The notes under the pieces are model-generated. The model saw only the letters and a program-made list of their open reading frames with translations, was not told the DNA's origin and did no database searches. From a virus, in the IMG/VR virus record IMGVR_UViG_3300042731_002679, positions 1 to 64,000 of that record: 64,000 nt of DNA; one strand, 5' to 3'. This document shows positions 30,899-38,662 of this stretch, piece after piece. The number at the start of each line of letters is the position of its first letter. Within the stretch, counting starts at the first letter, position 1. A program made the position numbers and the translations under genes.

Positions 30899-30957
30899 CT
30901 GCGCTGCCGACCCGGCGTGCCGCTCCGGTCCCCCGACCGAGGCGGCGCAGCGGGCCG
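30899..30957 (+). repeat. Intergenic hairpin module, divergent copy
   Basis: CTGCGCTGCCG pairs with CGGCGCAG and the segment ends AGCGGGCCGA, as in the other modules, with GACCCGGC inside. It is more divergent than the other four copies. Confidence 0.4.
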
Positions 30958-30998
30958 ATGGGCGGTTCGCGTGTCACCTGTAGCGAAAGGATGAATCC

Positions 30999-31214
30999 AT
31001 GCAAGCGTACCTCAAGCCCGGCAGCGGGTACTGGGACATCACGGTTCTCGGTATCGGCGGGCACTTCCGGCGGGTCGGCGAGAACCGGATGCCGGTTCAC
31101 GACATCGAGGTGATCCCGAAGTGGCGCGGCGTAGACCGCAAGGCGATCACCGACGACGGCCGAAAGGTGGCTTTCCAGTCTTACCTGCTGGAGGAGGTTG
31201 CCGATGAGCATTGA
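30999..31214 (+). CDS. Hypothetical protein
   Basis: 71 aa behind a start-associated motif (30977). Small beta-rich protein (GYWDITVLGIGGHFRRVG, then PVHDIEVIPKWRGVD). Not recognised; overlaps the next gene by 11 nt. Confidence 0.5.
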   Translation: MQAYLKPGSGYWDITVLGIGGHFRRVGENRMPVHDIEVIPKWRGVDRKAITDDGRKVAFQSYLLEEVADEH

Positions 31215-31446
31215 CTGGGAGCAGATCGAACAGGAGGACCGGCTGTGGCCGTGGTTGGCCGATGGGTCGATGGGCGATGAAACCTGCGATCCATCGTTCG
31301 ACGACCTCTACGGCGATCCCGAGCCTTACTACTTCTGCGATTCGTGCGACTGCGGCTTGTCGGACGATGAAGCGGAGGGCGACAAGTGCCCCGAGTGCGG
31401 GGCGGTGTTCGACAACGAGAACCCGCTGGTGACGAACGGAGGATGA
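31204..31446 (+). CDS. Acidic zinc-ribbon protein
   Basis: 80 aa, very acidic. CDSCDCG (45-51) and CPECG (63-67) form a zinc ribbon with CxxC-x14-CxxC spacing. The ATG overlaps the previous gene. Not recognised further. Confidence 0.55.
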   Translation: MSIDWEQIEQEDRLWPWLADGSMGDETCDPSFDDLYGDPEPYYFCDSCDCGLSDDEAEGDKCPECGAVFDNENPLVTNGG

Positions 31447-31447
31447 A

Positions 31448-31615
31448 ATGATCTACTTTTGCATCCGTGGAGTTCGATGCAATCCCAAAACCCGATGCAA
31501 CTGGATTCCGGCCAGTTGCCTGGAGCGATCTGCGCGATGGACTCACTACGCCCATTCCTACAGGGCGTGGACCTATGCCCCATGCGAAACGACACGAGCG
31601 GCGATCTTCGGATAG
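31448..31615 (+). CDS. Small Cys-rich hypothetical protein
   Basis: 55 aa starting at an ATG directly after GGAGGATGAA. MIYFCIRGVRCNPKTRCNW then PASCLERS; five cysteines in all. Not recognised. Followed by the module at 31618. Confidence 0.4.
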   Translation: MIYFCIRGVRCNPKTRCNWIPASCLERSARWTHYAHSYRAWTYAPCETTRAAIFG

Positions 31616-31617
31616 CC

Positions 31618-31672
31618 GACCCGGCCCCGAGGCGTCTTAGAACGATCTAAGGCGCCGAGGGAGCGGGCCGAC
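31618..31672 (+). repeat. Intergenic hairpin module, copy 4
   Basis: GACCCGGCCCCGA, stem GGCGTCTTAGA...TCTAAGGCGCC, then GGGAGCGGGCCGAC. The GGCCC near the start can pair with GGGCC at the end, closing the structure. Confidence 0.6.
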
Positions 31673-31739
31673 CCGCGAACCGGGCCACCGGGTTGACAGG
31701 TGGCAACGATCGAACGCCCTATGGGCAGGAGACGCAGCG

Positions 31740-32045
31740 ATGGCACGGTATCGGATGGACGACGGCAGCGTGGTGGACACCGACAGGGCCACGCAGTCGT
31801 GGGAGGAGGAGACCGATTGGGACGGTAGGAACCACATCAGCCGGGCGACCGGCTCGCAGTGGGACCACGAGACCCTGTATCGGTCCCGTAAGGGGCGGTA
31901 CTACGTCGAGCACACCTCCCAGTGGCAGGGCAGCCGGCCGCACGTCGAGTGGCTCAGCCCCGAAGCGGCGGCCCGGTGGCTGCTGCTGATGGACGAGGAA
32001 CTGCCGGAGGACCTGGCGCAGTACGCCGACGAGATCATCGAGTAG
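31740..32045 (+). CDS. Conserved small hypothetical protein
   Basis: 101 aa. TLYRSRKGRYYVEHTSQW and EAAARWLLLMDEELPEDLAQY are segments seen in small bacterial and phage proteins (a short beta hairpin with a C-terminal helix). Function unknown. Followed by the module at 32049. Confidence 0.6.
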   Translation: MARYRMDDGSVVDTDRATQSWEEETDWDGRNHISRATGSQWDHETLYRSRKGRYYVEHTSQWQGSRPHVEWLSPEAAARWLLLMDEELPEDLAQYADEIIE

Positions 32046-32048
32046 CGC

Positions 32049-32100
32049 GACCCGGCCCCGACCCCTCCGGTGTGAGCGGAGGGGAAGGGAGCGGGCCGAC
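32049..32100 (+). repeat. Intergenic hairpin module, copy 5
   Basis: GACCCGGCCCCGA, stem CCCCTCCG with CGGAGGGG, then GGGAGCGGGCCGAC. Same frame as copy 4 but a different inner stem, which suggests that the stem structure, not its sequence, is kept. Confidence 0.6.
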
Positions 32101-32138
32101 TGAGAGCCCGCGTTCCTGTAGCAAGGGAGGATGAGCGA

Positions 32139-32897
32139 ATGGAAACGAAGACGCGGCGGGTCCGCATCGTGCAAGACTGCGATGCCGACAGCCCGCGGAC
32201 CTGGGACAACATGGGCGTCATGGCCTGCTGGCACAGCCGGTACACCCTTGGCGACGAACAGCCGAAGGTGGACTCCGGCGAGTGGCTGCGCGACCTGGCT
32301 GTCGAAGCCTGCCCCCGGCTCGGTGAAATCATCGAGTATTGGGAGAACGAGGGCTGGGACTGGTTGCAGTCGAAGCTCGGCACGTACAGTGAGGCCGACC
32401 AAGCGATCATTCCCCACCTCGACGACCTCATCGGTCGTGTGCTGGTCAAGCATTTCGTGATCCTGCCGCTGTACCTGTACGATCACAGTGGCATCACGAT
32501 GAACGTGGGCGGGTTTTCCTGCCCGTGGGACAGTGGCCAAGTGGGCTACATCGTGTGTTCGCTCTCGAAAGCCCTGGAGTGCTGGCTTCTCTCGGAGGGC
32601 GATTGGGATACCGAGGTCGAGTACACCGATGGGCCGGTCACTCTGCGGGAAGGGACCACGCGCAACCTCAAGTGCGAAGTGGAGACCTACGCCCAGTTCC
32701 TCGAAGGCAACGTGTACGGGTTCATCGTGGAAGAGTGCGAAGAGTGCGACTGCTGCGGTCACGCCGAGTGGGAGCACGTCGATTCGTGCTTCGGCTTCTA
32801 CGGCTACGACCCCGAAGAGAACGGCATGGCGGATCATCTCGACGATGATCTGCTGGAGATGGCCAAGGACGCGGAACCCGAGTATCGGAGATACTGA
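32139..32897 (+). CDS. Conserved phage hypothetical protein
   Basis: 252 aa with the start-associated motif before it. DADSPRTWDNMGVMACWHSR (15-34) and YDHSGITMNVGGFSCPWDSG are hallmark segments of a protein family common in large phages; residues ~200-230 add CEECDCCGHAE, a possible zinc site. No function is established that I know of. Confidence 0.6.
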   Translation: METKTRRVRIVQDCDADSPRTWDNMGVMACWHSRYTLGDEQPKVDSGEWLRDLAVEACPRLGEIIEYWENEGWDWLQSKLGTYSEADQAIIPHLDDLIGRVLVKHFVILPLYLYDHSGITMNVGGFSCPWDSGQVGYIVCSLSKALECWLLSEGDWDTEVEYTDGPVTLREGTTRNLKCEVETYAQFLEGNVYGFIVEECEECDCCGHAEWEHVDSCFGFYGYDPEENGMADHLDDDLLEMAKDAEPEYRRY

Positions 32898-32900
32898 CCC

Positions 32901-33296
32901 ATGAAGCAGAACCCACCCAACGCCCGGTTCTGGGTGTACCTCAACGGCAGCCCGGTCAAGCTGACGCTTCGGCCGGGCGCGGAGTTGCACCACTACTGGG
33001 GTGAGCCGAACGACGAGGGCGGCTGGTCGAGCGCGGCGCATCGCTGGGAGTACGTGGTCAACGACCCGGACTTCCCGCCGCATGTGCTGCGAGAGTGTAC
33101 CATTGACGGCCGCGATTGCGACGGTCGTTTGACGCAACACTACGACTCGGTATGCTCGGTGGAAGACCTGGCGGCCCACGTTGTCGAGGGGGCCGAGTAC
33201 AAGGACTTTCACGACGGGCGGGAGATTTGCTACCCGAAGTGGGAGCGGACGACCGCTTGGAACCGCGACGAGTTCGCGGAAGCGATGGGGTACTAA
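32901..33296 (+). CDS. Hypothetical protein
   Basis: 131 aa, 3 nt after the previous gene. Compact beta-rich text (NARFWVYLNGSPVKLTLR, then ELHHYWGEPNDEGGW). Not recognised. Confidence 0.55.
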   Translation: MKQNPPNARFWVYLNGSPVKLTLRPGAELHHYWGEPNDEGGWSSAAHRWEYVVNDPDFPPHVLRECTIDGRDCDGRLTQHYDSVCSVEDLAAHVVEGAEYKDFHDGREICYPKWERTTAWNRDEFAEAMGY

Positions 33297-33336
33297 CGGG
33301 CCGCGTGGCCCTTTCTTTCCTGTAGCATGAGGACCA

Positions 33337-33525
33337 ATGCAAATGGACAACCAATGGTGTGTGCTGGTCAAGAACGACCCTATCGTGTCGGTCGGCCAGT
33401 CTGTCGCCGGTCCCTTTGACTCGGCTGGCAAAGCAGAAGGGTGGATCGCGGAGGACTTGGACATCAACAATGATGTGCGGGACAACTACCTCATTCTGCC
33501 TTTCTTCGATACGCGGGACGACTGA
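33337..33525 (+). CDS. Hypothetical protein
   Basis: 62 aa with the start motif at 33319. WCVLVKNDPIVSVGQSVAG then PFDSAGKAEGWIAEDLDI; looks like a small alpha/beta fold. Not recognised. Confidence 0.5.
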   Translation: MQMDNQWCVLVKNDPIVSVGQSVAGPFDSAGKAEGWIAEDLDINNDVRDNYLILPFFDTRDD

Positions 33526-33563
33526 TCGTTACTACTTTTCCTGTAGCATGAGGAGGATGAAGA

Positions 33564-34157
33564 ATGAGCAAAGTGACCGAGGCGATTGATCGGCTCGCAG
33601 AAACCCCGAGCCGACCGGCCGACGAGTTCTGGACTCACGAGCAGGCCCAGGCTTCGATCAACGAGTTCTGGGAGGTGCGAACCGACAAGTCGATGAGCGA
33701 GGATTCGCGGGCCGAGCGGTGCGCGGAGATCATCGCTAGCTCGAAGCCGATTCGGAACGTGTCAGAGAACGACAGCGGCAACACGGTGGTCCGCTCGAAC
33801 GCCGATTCGCTGGGGGTATCCCACGAGCGGTACGTGTTCGACTTCGACGACGACTTTCGAGCGGCCGGGTGGTTGCAGTTCGACACGAACCAGGACGCCT
33901 GGTACTTCGGCGTGTGGGTCAATCCCAAGACCTTTCAGACATTGACCTACGCGGAGGGCGACGTGACGCTGGTATTGTGCCGCGATGCCGAGCACTACAA
34001 CGCCGAGATTCGTGATGCGTGCGATTTCTACGGCGAGGGGTTTCAATTCTTGGAGTGCAACATGGAAGGTCTGCAAAGCGTGCTGCTGGGAACGCATGAC
34101 CGAGACGCTTCGGTTGTGGCCCATCGTCAGCAGCGGGAGAAGTTCCTGGTTTCGTAA
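33564..34157 (+). CDS. Hypothetical protein
   Basis: 197 aa behind the last clear start-associated motif (33540). Acidic, alpha/beta (DEFWTHEQAQASINEFW, VFDFDDDFRAAGWLQFD). Not recognised. Followed by a terminator at 34156. Confidence 0.55.
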   Translation: MSKVTEAIDRLAETPSRPADEFWTHEQAQASINEFWEVRTDKSMSEDSRAERCAEIIASSKPIRNVSENDSGNTVVRSNADSLGVSHERYVFDFDDDFRAAGWLQFDTNQDAWYFGVWVNPKTFQTLTYAEGDVTLVLCRDAEHYNAEIRDACDFYGEGFQFLECNMEGLQSVLLGTHDRDASVVAHRQQREKFLVS

Positions 34158-34213
34158 CACCCCACCACGAACCCGCCCTCGCAAGGGGGCGGGCTGTTGT
34201 GCGGTGTTTCTTC
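34156..34213 (+). terminator. Terminator after the small-gene array
   Basis: Inner stem CCCGCCC/GGGCGGG (34172-34178 with 34187-34193) inside an outer AACACC/GGTGTT, then TCTTCT. It ends the gene array that begins at 28983. Confidence 0.65.
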
Positions 34214-34240
34214 TCACCTCGTAATACGAAGGAGGATGTG

Positions 34241-34615
34241 ATGCACAGACAAGCCGTTAAGCGATTGCGAGACCAGATTCAAGCCATGTTTGACGCGGCC
34301 GACCTTGGGGGCTACCACGTTACTGTTGGCAACGCAACGTATTGCGACAACAACGCGACGTTCAAGGTGGAGTTCGCCGAGAAGGCCGCCGATGGGACTG
34401 TGTTGACAAAGGACGCGATCGCCTTCAAGGAGTTGTGTAGCCTGCACGGGCTGTCCGCAGACGACCTGGGGAGGGACTTCACCTGCCAGGGAAGGACCTT
34501 CAAGATTGCCGGTCTGAAACCTCGGGCGACGAAACGCCCGATTCTTTGCGACGGCGACGACGGCAAGCAATACAGCTTTCCGGCAAAGGCCGTCATCATG
34601 GGTCTTAAGAAATGA
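34241..34615 (+). CDS. Hypothetical protein
   Basis: 124 aa from the ATG behind GGAGGATGTG. Beta-rich start (GGYHVTVGNATYCDNNATF), then a basic C-terminal part (FKIAGLKPRATKRPILCDG). Not recognised; ends overlapping the methyltransferase-like gene by 4 nt. Confidence 0.5.
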   Translation: MHRQAVKRLRDQIQAMFDAADLGGYHVTVGNATYCDNNATFKVEFAEKAADGTVLTKDAIAFKELCSLHGLSADDLGRDFTCQGRTFKIAGLKPRATKRPILCDGDDGKQYSFPAKAVIMGLKK

Positions 34616-35244
34616 AATCCATTCTCAGCCTATGCGACCTGTCGGGCTCGTGGAGCTTGCCATACGTCGAGGCGGGCTACGAGGTCGTGCAGGTGGATGT
34701 GCTGCATCCTTCAGGGTGCAGGAAGGTGGCCCCCAACGTGTGGCGTGTCGGGTGTGATCTTCTCGACGTTACGCAACAGACATGGTATCGGGGTTTACCA
34801 TTTCATGGAGTTCTCGCAGCGCCGCCGTGTACTTGCTTCTGTCGGCCGGCGGCTCGATGGTGGGCACGGCAGGATGCCGAGGGGAAAACGGATCGAGACG
34901 TGGCGCTTATCCGTCGATGCCTCGACTTGTGCCAAACTGCCACCGCATGGTGGGCACTGGAAAATCCACCGGGTCGGGCACCGAAACTCATACCGGAACT
35001 AGGTCGTCCAGCCTGGCAATTTCACCCGTGGCACTACGGAGACCCGTGGCGCAAGCAGACCTACATTTGGGGCACGGCAGTCAAACCTCCCCCGACCGTA
35101 ACTACTGAACCGCCGCGGCTAACGTACCGGACGCCTAATGGGAGACTGCAAGGACGCATTTCCAGAATGTCCTCTTCATGGCAAAACCAACGCAGCGAGA
35201 CTCCGGCAGGATTCGCCCGCGCGTTTTGTCTTGCAAACCCTTAG
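34612..35244 (+). CDS. C5-cytosine DNA methyltransferase-like protein
   Basis: 210 aa. LSLCDLSGSWSLPYVEAGY (5-23) is the SAM-binding motif I, AAPPCTCF (69-76) carries the catalytic PC dipeptide, and WALENPPG (114-121) is motif VI-like (ENP). It is shorter than most and lacks a clear target-recognition domain, so sequence specificity may be low or given elsewhere. It likely protects phage DNA or serves another SAM-dependent modification. The ATG overlaps the previous stop. Confidence 0.7.
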   Translation: MKSILSLCDLSGSWSLPYVEAGYEVVQVDVLHPSGCRKVAPNVWRVGCDLLDVTQQTWYRGLPFHGVLAAPPCTCFCRPAARWWARQDAEGKTDRDVALIRRCLDLCQTATAWWALENPPGRAPKLIPELGRPAWQFHPWHYGDPWRKQTYIWGTAVKPPPTVTTEPPRLTYRTPNGRLQGRISRMSSSWQNQRSETPAGFARAFCLANP

Positions 35245-35273
35245 TCCCTAACCACAGCAAGGAGACCTTGCCC

Positions 35274-35888
35274 ATGAGTGAAACCACAGTGACCCTTCCC
35301 AGTCACGCCGAGATCGAAGCCCTGATCGAAGCGGCCGGCGATCGCATCAACGGACTGACGTTCGTTGAAGAGTATGTGATCGAAGACTACCCGATCAGCT
35401 TCCGCGACCGCGGCCGATGCTACATGGCCGTGGAGTTCAAGTCGAAGAAGGGCTGGCGTACCGTGAAGCGGACGACCAACCGGCGCGGGACGTGGTGCAA
35501 GCCGAAGTCCTGCACCTACGACGGGCTGCCGATCGCCGTCGTCACCGGGGAGGACATCGAGAAGGAAGCCGCCTGGCTGCGTGTCAGCAGCCACGGCCAA
35601 GCGGCGATCTACCTGCAAGCGGCCAACGGGGACTGCGAGGACGTGATCCTGCGGCGCCCCGATGGGATTCCTGGCATGCAGCCCCGGCGCGAGCCGCATC
35701 GGTATTCGATGAAGGTCGAGCGGTTTACGTTCGGCGACGACCACAAGGAGTCCGAGGTCGAACACCACGAGTTCCCGGCCGACCCGCCGGAAGTGTGCGA
35801 TGCCTACGACGTGTGGGTCGATGGCCTCACGCGGCTGGTCAAGCTGGTGAAGCAGAAGATGCCGCAGGCGGTGTCGAGCACCGCCTGA
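35274..35888 (+). CDS. Hypothetical protein
   Basis: 204 aa. Alpha/beta, with CYMAVEFKSKKGWRTVKRT in the first half and LVKLVKQKMPQAVSSTA at the end. Not recognised. It ends 2 nt before the promoter at 35891. Confidence 0.5.
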   Translation: MSETTVTLPSHAEIEALIEAAGDRINGLTFVEEYVIEDYPISFRDRGRCYMAVEFKSKKGWRTVKRTTNRRGTWCKPKSCTYDGLPIAVVTGEDIEKEAAWLRVSSHGQAAIYLQAANGDCEDVILRRPDGIPGMQPRREPHRYSMKVERFTFGDDHKESEVEHHEFPADPPEVCDAYDVWVDGLTRLVKLVKQKMPQAVSSTA

Positions 35889-35890
35889 GT

Positions 35891-35918
35891 TGACATACCC
35901 CCTTGCGGGTGTATAAAG
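35891..35918 (+). promoter_or_regulatory. Sigma70-like promoter
   Basis: TTGACA (35891-35896), 16-bp spacer, TATAAA (35913-35918). The spacer ACCCCCTTGCGGGT has an inverted repeat. A TTGACACCCCCTTGC stretch repeats at 35959, inside the structured element below. Confidence 0.65.
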
Positions 35919-35924
35919 CAGACA

Positions 35925-36004
35925 ACTCCTTTGCTACGGGGAGTGGCGGCGGTCGGGCTTGACACCCCCTTGCCGGCCTTGGCCGGGGCCGCCGCCTTTT
36001 TCTT
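35925..36004 (+). ncRNA. Promoter-proximal small RNA candidate with terminator
   Basis: A transcript starting near 35925 would hold ACTCC/GGAGT (35926-35930 with 35940-35944), then GGCGGCGG (35945-35952) paired with CCGCCGCC (35989-35996), followed by TTTTTCTT. That gives a ~75-80-nt RNA with a strong rho-independent end and no ORF. The next gene (36324-36043) faces the other way, so this unit cannot be its leader. Alternatively it is a terminator for the gene at 35274. Confidence 0.55.
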
Positions 36005-36042
36005 CCCTCCCCAGAAGCGGGGGCATCTTGCCTATCTTAACC

Positions 36043-36324
36043 CTAAAGTGGCTGTTTTTCGTCCGATGTACTTTGGGTGGCTCGGGAATCGCCTTGACCC
36101 TCATCCCGAGTTTTCCCCTGCGGTAGCTTGCGAGCTTTTCGCAAGGCGTCGACGTTCCCCTGCCTGCCGGCCATCGCAGGGTTCTTCCCGAGCCGGTACG
36201 GGTAGAGGGGGCACAAACCAGACTGGGTTCCGTCACACGGGCACAGCTTGACCTCGTTGGACGAGCCACAGCAGCAGTCGAGGCACTTGGCACGGATCGC
36301 CTTGATGGGAGTCAGTCGCTTCAT
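36043..36324 (-). CDS. Conserved small Cys-rich phage protein
   Basis: 93 aa on the minus strand within the plus-strand region, from the ATG at 36324. MKRLTPIKAIRAKCLDCCC, then ELxx-like VKLCPCDG and CPLYPYRLGKNPAM, is a widespread phage protein pattern with a cluster of cysteines; likely zinc binding. Its own promoter was not identified; it transcribes toward the element at 35925. Confidence 0.7.
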   Translation of the reverse strand: MKRLTPIKAIRAKCLDCCCGSSNEVKLCPCDGTQSGLCPLYPYRLGKNPAMAGRQGNVDALRKARKLPQGKTRDEGQGDSRATQSTSDEKQPL

Positions 36325-36427
36325 CGGGTAGTTCTCCTGGGGCAACGGGAAAGTGGACTGCCATAGGGTAACGCACCCGCCGTTTTGGGTACAAGATCAG
36401 TTTTCTCTTTTCAGTGGAGGATGAGCG

Positions 36428-36943
36428 ATGATTACCATTCGCAACGCCAACAGTTCCTACGGCATGGCCGTGGACTTCACCGCCGAAGACCTGCCCTCGG
36501 CCGTGGCTGAAATGCAGGACACGATCCGCATGTGCGGTGAGGAGTTCGCCGACGTGGTCGTGACCGAGGATGACTACGAGATCGTGGAGTCGCACGAAGC
36601 GAAGCACACACCGGGACCGTGGAAAGCCGAACACGACAACTACGGCGACGAAATTTGGTACGGCGGCAACGCTTGCGGGATGTGGACAATCCGCGGTCCT
36701 AATGGTTGCTACATGGCATCCTGCGACAACGGGAGCGAAGCCGAACGCGCTCGATGCGAAGCTGACGCCCGGCTGATCGCGGCCGCGCCGGAGTTGCTGG
36801 CCGTCTTGCGAGAGTTTGTCCCCCCAGGATCGGCAGCCCACGACCCCACCTGCCCCCGCGTCCGGCACGGGGATTACGAGTCGTGCAACTGCCGCGCTGG
36901 CCGTGCCCGCGCCGCCATCGCCAAGGCCGAGGGCAACCACTAA
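36428..36943 (+). CDS. Conserved phage hypothetical protein
   Basis: 171 aa with GGAGGATGAGCG before the ATG. The second half has HTPGPWKAEHDN, GMWTIRGPNGCYM and ARLIAAAPELLAVLREF, the pattern of a short protein found in many phages. N-terminal 60 residues differ. Function unknown. Confidence 0.65.
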   Translation: MITIRNANSSYGMAVDFTAEDLPSAVAEMQDTIRMCGEEFADVVVTEDDYEIVESHEAKHTPGPWKAEHDNYGDEIWYGGNACGMWTIRGPNGCYMASCDNGSEAERARCEADARLIAAAPELLAVLREFVPPGSAAHDPTCPRVRHGDYESCNCRAGRARAAIAKAEGNH

Positions 36944-36964
36944 CCAACCACCCGGAGAAGTAGA

Positions 36965-37249
36965 ATGGAAGCAAACACTCCACCAACCACGATGGACCGG
37001 ACCATGCCATTCGACAAGAAGAGCCGCAAGATGTGGCTCACCCCGGAAGCCTACATGGGGCTTCAAACCGCAGCGATCCGGCAGGCAACACTACGCCATG
37101 CCATCACGCTGGCAGAGAACACCGTAACCAACTTCGAGCGGCTATCGAAATGCCGCGGCAGCATCAACCCCGACGAAGCGCTGGACTTGCTGCGGTCCAT
37201 CGTCGCTCGCTTCGCCGACATTCTGGAAGGAGGTGAGGAGGATGAGTGA
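36965..37249 (+). CDS. Hypothetical protein
   Basis: 94 aa. Helical (KMWLTPEAYMGLQTAAIRQA, then DLLRSIVARFADIL), acidic end. Not recognised; overlaps the next gene by 8 nt. Confidence 0.5.
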   Translation: MEANTPPTTMDRTMPFDKKSRKMWLTPEAYMGLQTAAIRQATLRHAITLAENTVTNFERLSKCRGSINPDEALDLLRSIVARFADILEGGEEDE

Positions 37250-37460
37250 GATTCGCTTGTATGGGCACACCACCGACGGCGGCGCACAGTATTTGTGCGA
37301 TCAGTTCGTCGAGTGCCCCAACGGAGAACGGGAGGGAGTATTTCAGGGCTCCAACATTATCGTCAGGCTGGACGGCGAGCCGGAGGTCATGCTTCGGGGT
37401 GAATATGCCTCCGCATCTTTAGACAGGAGGATGAACCTTGCGACTGATCGGTCAGGCTAA
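37242..37460 (+). CDS. Hypothetical protein
   Basis: 72 aa. Beta-rich (IRLYGHTTDGGAQYLCDQF). The last 23 nt overlap the start of the methyltransferase gene. Not recognised. Confidence 0.45.
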   Translation: MSEIRLYGHTTDGGAQYLCDQFVECPNGEREGVFQGSNIIVRLDGEPEVMLRGEYASASLDRRMNLATDRSG

Positions 37461-38472
37461 GGGTGGCTTCTACGCAGCCGCCCCGGAGGCGATCGCCGAA
37501 GTCCTCACAAGACTCAGGCGACCGCCCGACGACCAACCCTGTACCCTCATCGACCCGTGTGCCGGCGAAGCTGCCGCCCTGTTGCAGCTTGCCGAAGGGC
37601 TCAACGCCGAACCCTACGGGATCGAACTCTCAGAAGACCGGGCTTCGGAGGTGGCCCGCTTGCTCCCCGAGGGGCAGTTCATCGCCCCCGCCGACCTCCT
37701 GGGCTGCGTGATCCAGTCCAGGTGCTTCTCGTTCGTGTGGTGTAATCCCCCCTACGATTACGCCACCGGGAGTCTCGGCCGAGTCGAGTGGCATTTTCTG
37801 GACAAGTGCCTGCCGCTGCTGGTCGACCACGGGATCATGGCCCTGGCCTGCCCCGAGTCGGTCGCCGACAAGCACGAGACTCAGGTGTGGTTCGAGACCT
37901 ACTGCGAGGACGTGTCGTGCTTCCCCTACCCCGAGGACGTTCGCCACTTCAACGAAATGGTGATCGTGGGACGGAAGCGGGAAGCGGTCAACCCGCGACC
38001 GCAGACGTGGAACGCCCGCCGAGAGTGGCGGGAACGGCACCTCGTCTACGATCTTCCACCAGGCAGACGGCCCGAGACGTTCATCAAGAACGAACCGACC
38101 GACGCCGAAGTGATCCGCATGCTGGCGGATAGCCCGCTGCAACCGAAGCCGATCCGTAACATCGACCGCCGCCCCCGGCCACCGATGAGTCCTGGCGAAG
38201 GACACCAGGCCATGCTGCTGGCGTCGGGGTTCCTCAGCGGTCTGATCTGCCCACCCGATGAACCGCCCCATGTGATCCGGGGCCTTGCCAGAAAGGAGAA
38301 GTTCCTACGGGAGCAAACCGAAGAGGAAAACAAGGATGGTAGCGTGACCACGCGAACGGTCTACAGTGAGAAGATCAACCTCGTTGTTCGCACGGTAGAC
38401 TCGTTCGGAAACCTCGTAACCCTTGGGGAGGATGATGATGAAGCGAGTGGACACACTGAAGACGGGGGATAA
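37438..38472 (+). CDS. DNA adenine-methyltransferase-like protein
   Basis: 344 aa from a TTG behind ACAGGAGG. The N-terminal 170 residues have methyltransferase features: FYAAAPEAI, LIDPCAGEAAALLQLAEG (37-54, SAM-binding motif I), YGIELSEDRA and CNPPYDYATGSLGR (102-115) with the catalytic NPPY. It matches the DUF6094-type proteins that are often found next to SNF2-type helicases; one follows here at 39523. The C-terminal half shows no known domain. Likely N6-adenine methylation of phage DNA. Confidence 0.7.
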   Translation: MRLIGQAKGGFYAAAPEAIAEVLTRLRRPPDDQPCTLIDPCAGEAAALLQLAEGLNAEPYGIELSEDRASEVARLLPEGQFIAPADLLGCVIQSRCFSFVWCNPPYDYATGSLGRVEWHFLDKCLPLLVDHGIMALACPESVADKHETQVWFETYCEDVSCFPYPEDVRHFNEMVIVGRKREAVNPRPQTWNARREWRERHLVYDLPPGRRPETFIKNEPTDAEVIRMLADSPLQPKPIRNIDRRPRPPMSPGEGHQAMLLASGFLSGLICPPDEPPHVIRGLARKEKFLREQTEEENKDGSVTTRTVYSEKINLVVRTVDSFGNLVTLGEDDDEASGHTEDGG

Positions 38473-38662
38473 GGTAGACCTCGACTCCTGCCCGTTTCTC
38501 CATGACGAACCGGCAGCCGAGTTCGAGTATGCCGTAGTTGGGGAGATTCGCCCAGAAGGCCCCGTGCTTGTCGTGGACTACGACAATCTTGGGTTGTGCT
38601 GCGCGTATCACCCTGAGCAATTACTGGAGGTGGCCGATGATAGCAGCACCACCGATGAGTGA
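38438..38662 (+). CDS. Hypothetical protein
   Basis: 74 aa from an ATG behind GGGGAGG. Acidic alpha/beta (MKRVDTLKTGDKVDLDSC, VLVVDYDNLGLCCAY). Overlaps both neighbours. Not recognised. Confidence 0.45.
   Translation: MKRVDTLKTGDKVDLDSCPFLHDEPAAEFEYAVVGEIRPEGPVLVVDYDNLGLCCAYHPEQLLEVADDSSTTDE

Larger units (their letters stand above)
28961..33566 (+). repeat. Start-associated sequence motif, eight copies
   Basis: A recurring sequence ends at the start codon of eight genes: CCTGTAGCAAGGGAGGATG or close relatives followed by 2-7 nt and ATG. Copies at 28961, 29521, 29809, 30107, 30977, 32115, 33319 and 33540. The core (C)C(C/T)GTAGC lies 12-24 nt before the ATG and the 3' part (GGAGGATG) is the ribosome-binding site. 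Later genes (34241, 36428, 39523, 42023) keep only GGAGGATG. A shared control of translation or transcript ends is likely; compare start-associated sequences in some mycobacteriophages. Confidence 0.7.

Noticed and set aside
31692-31720. Promoter at TTGACA near 31692
   Set aside because: No acceptable -10 at 15-19 bp; it lies in the GC-rich segment after the hairpin module.
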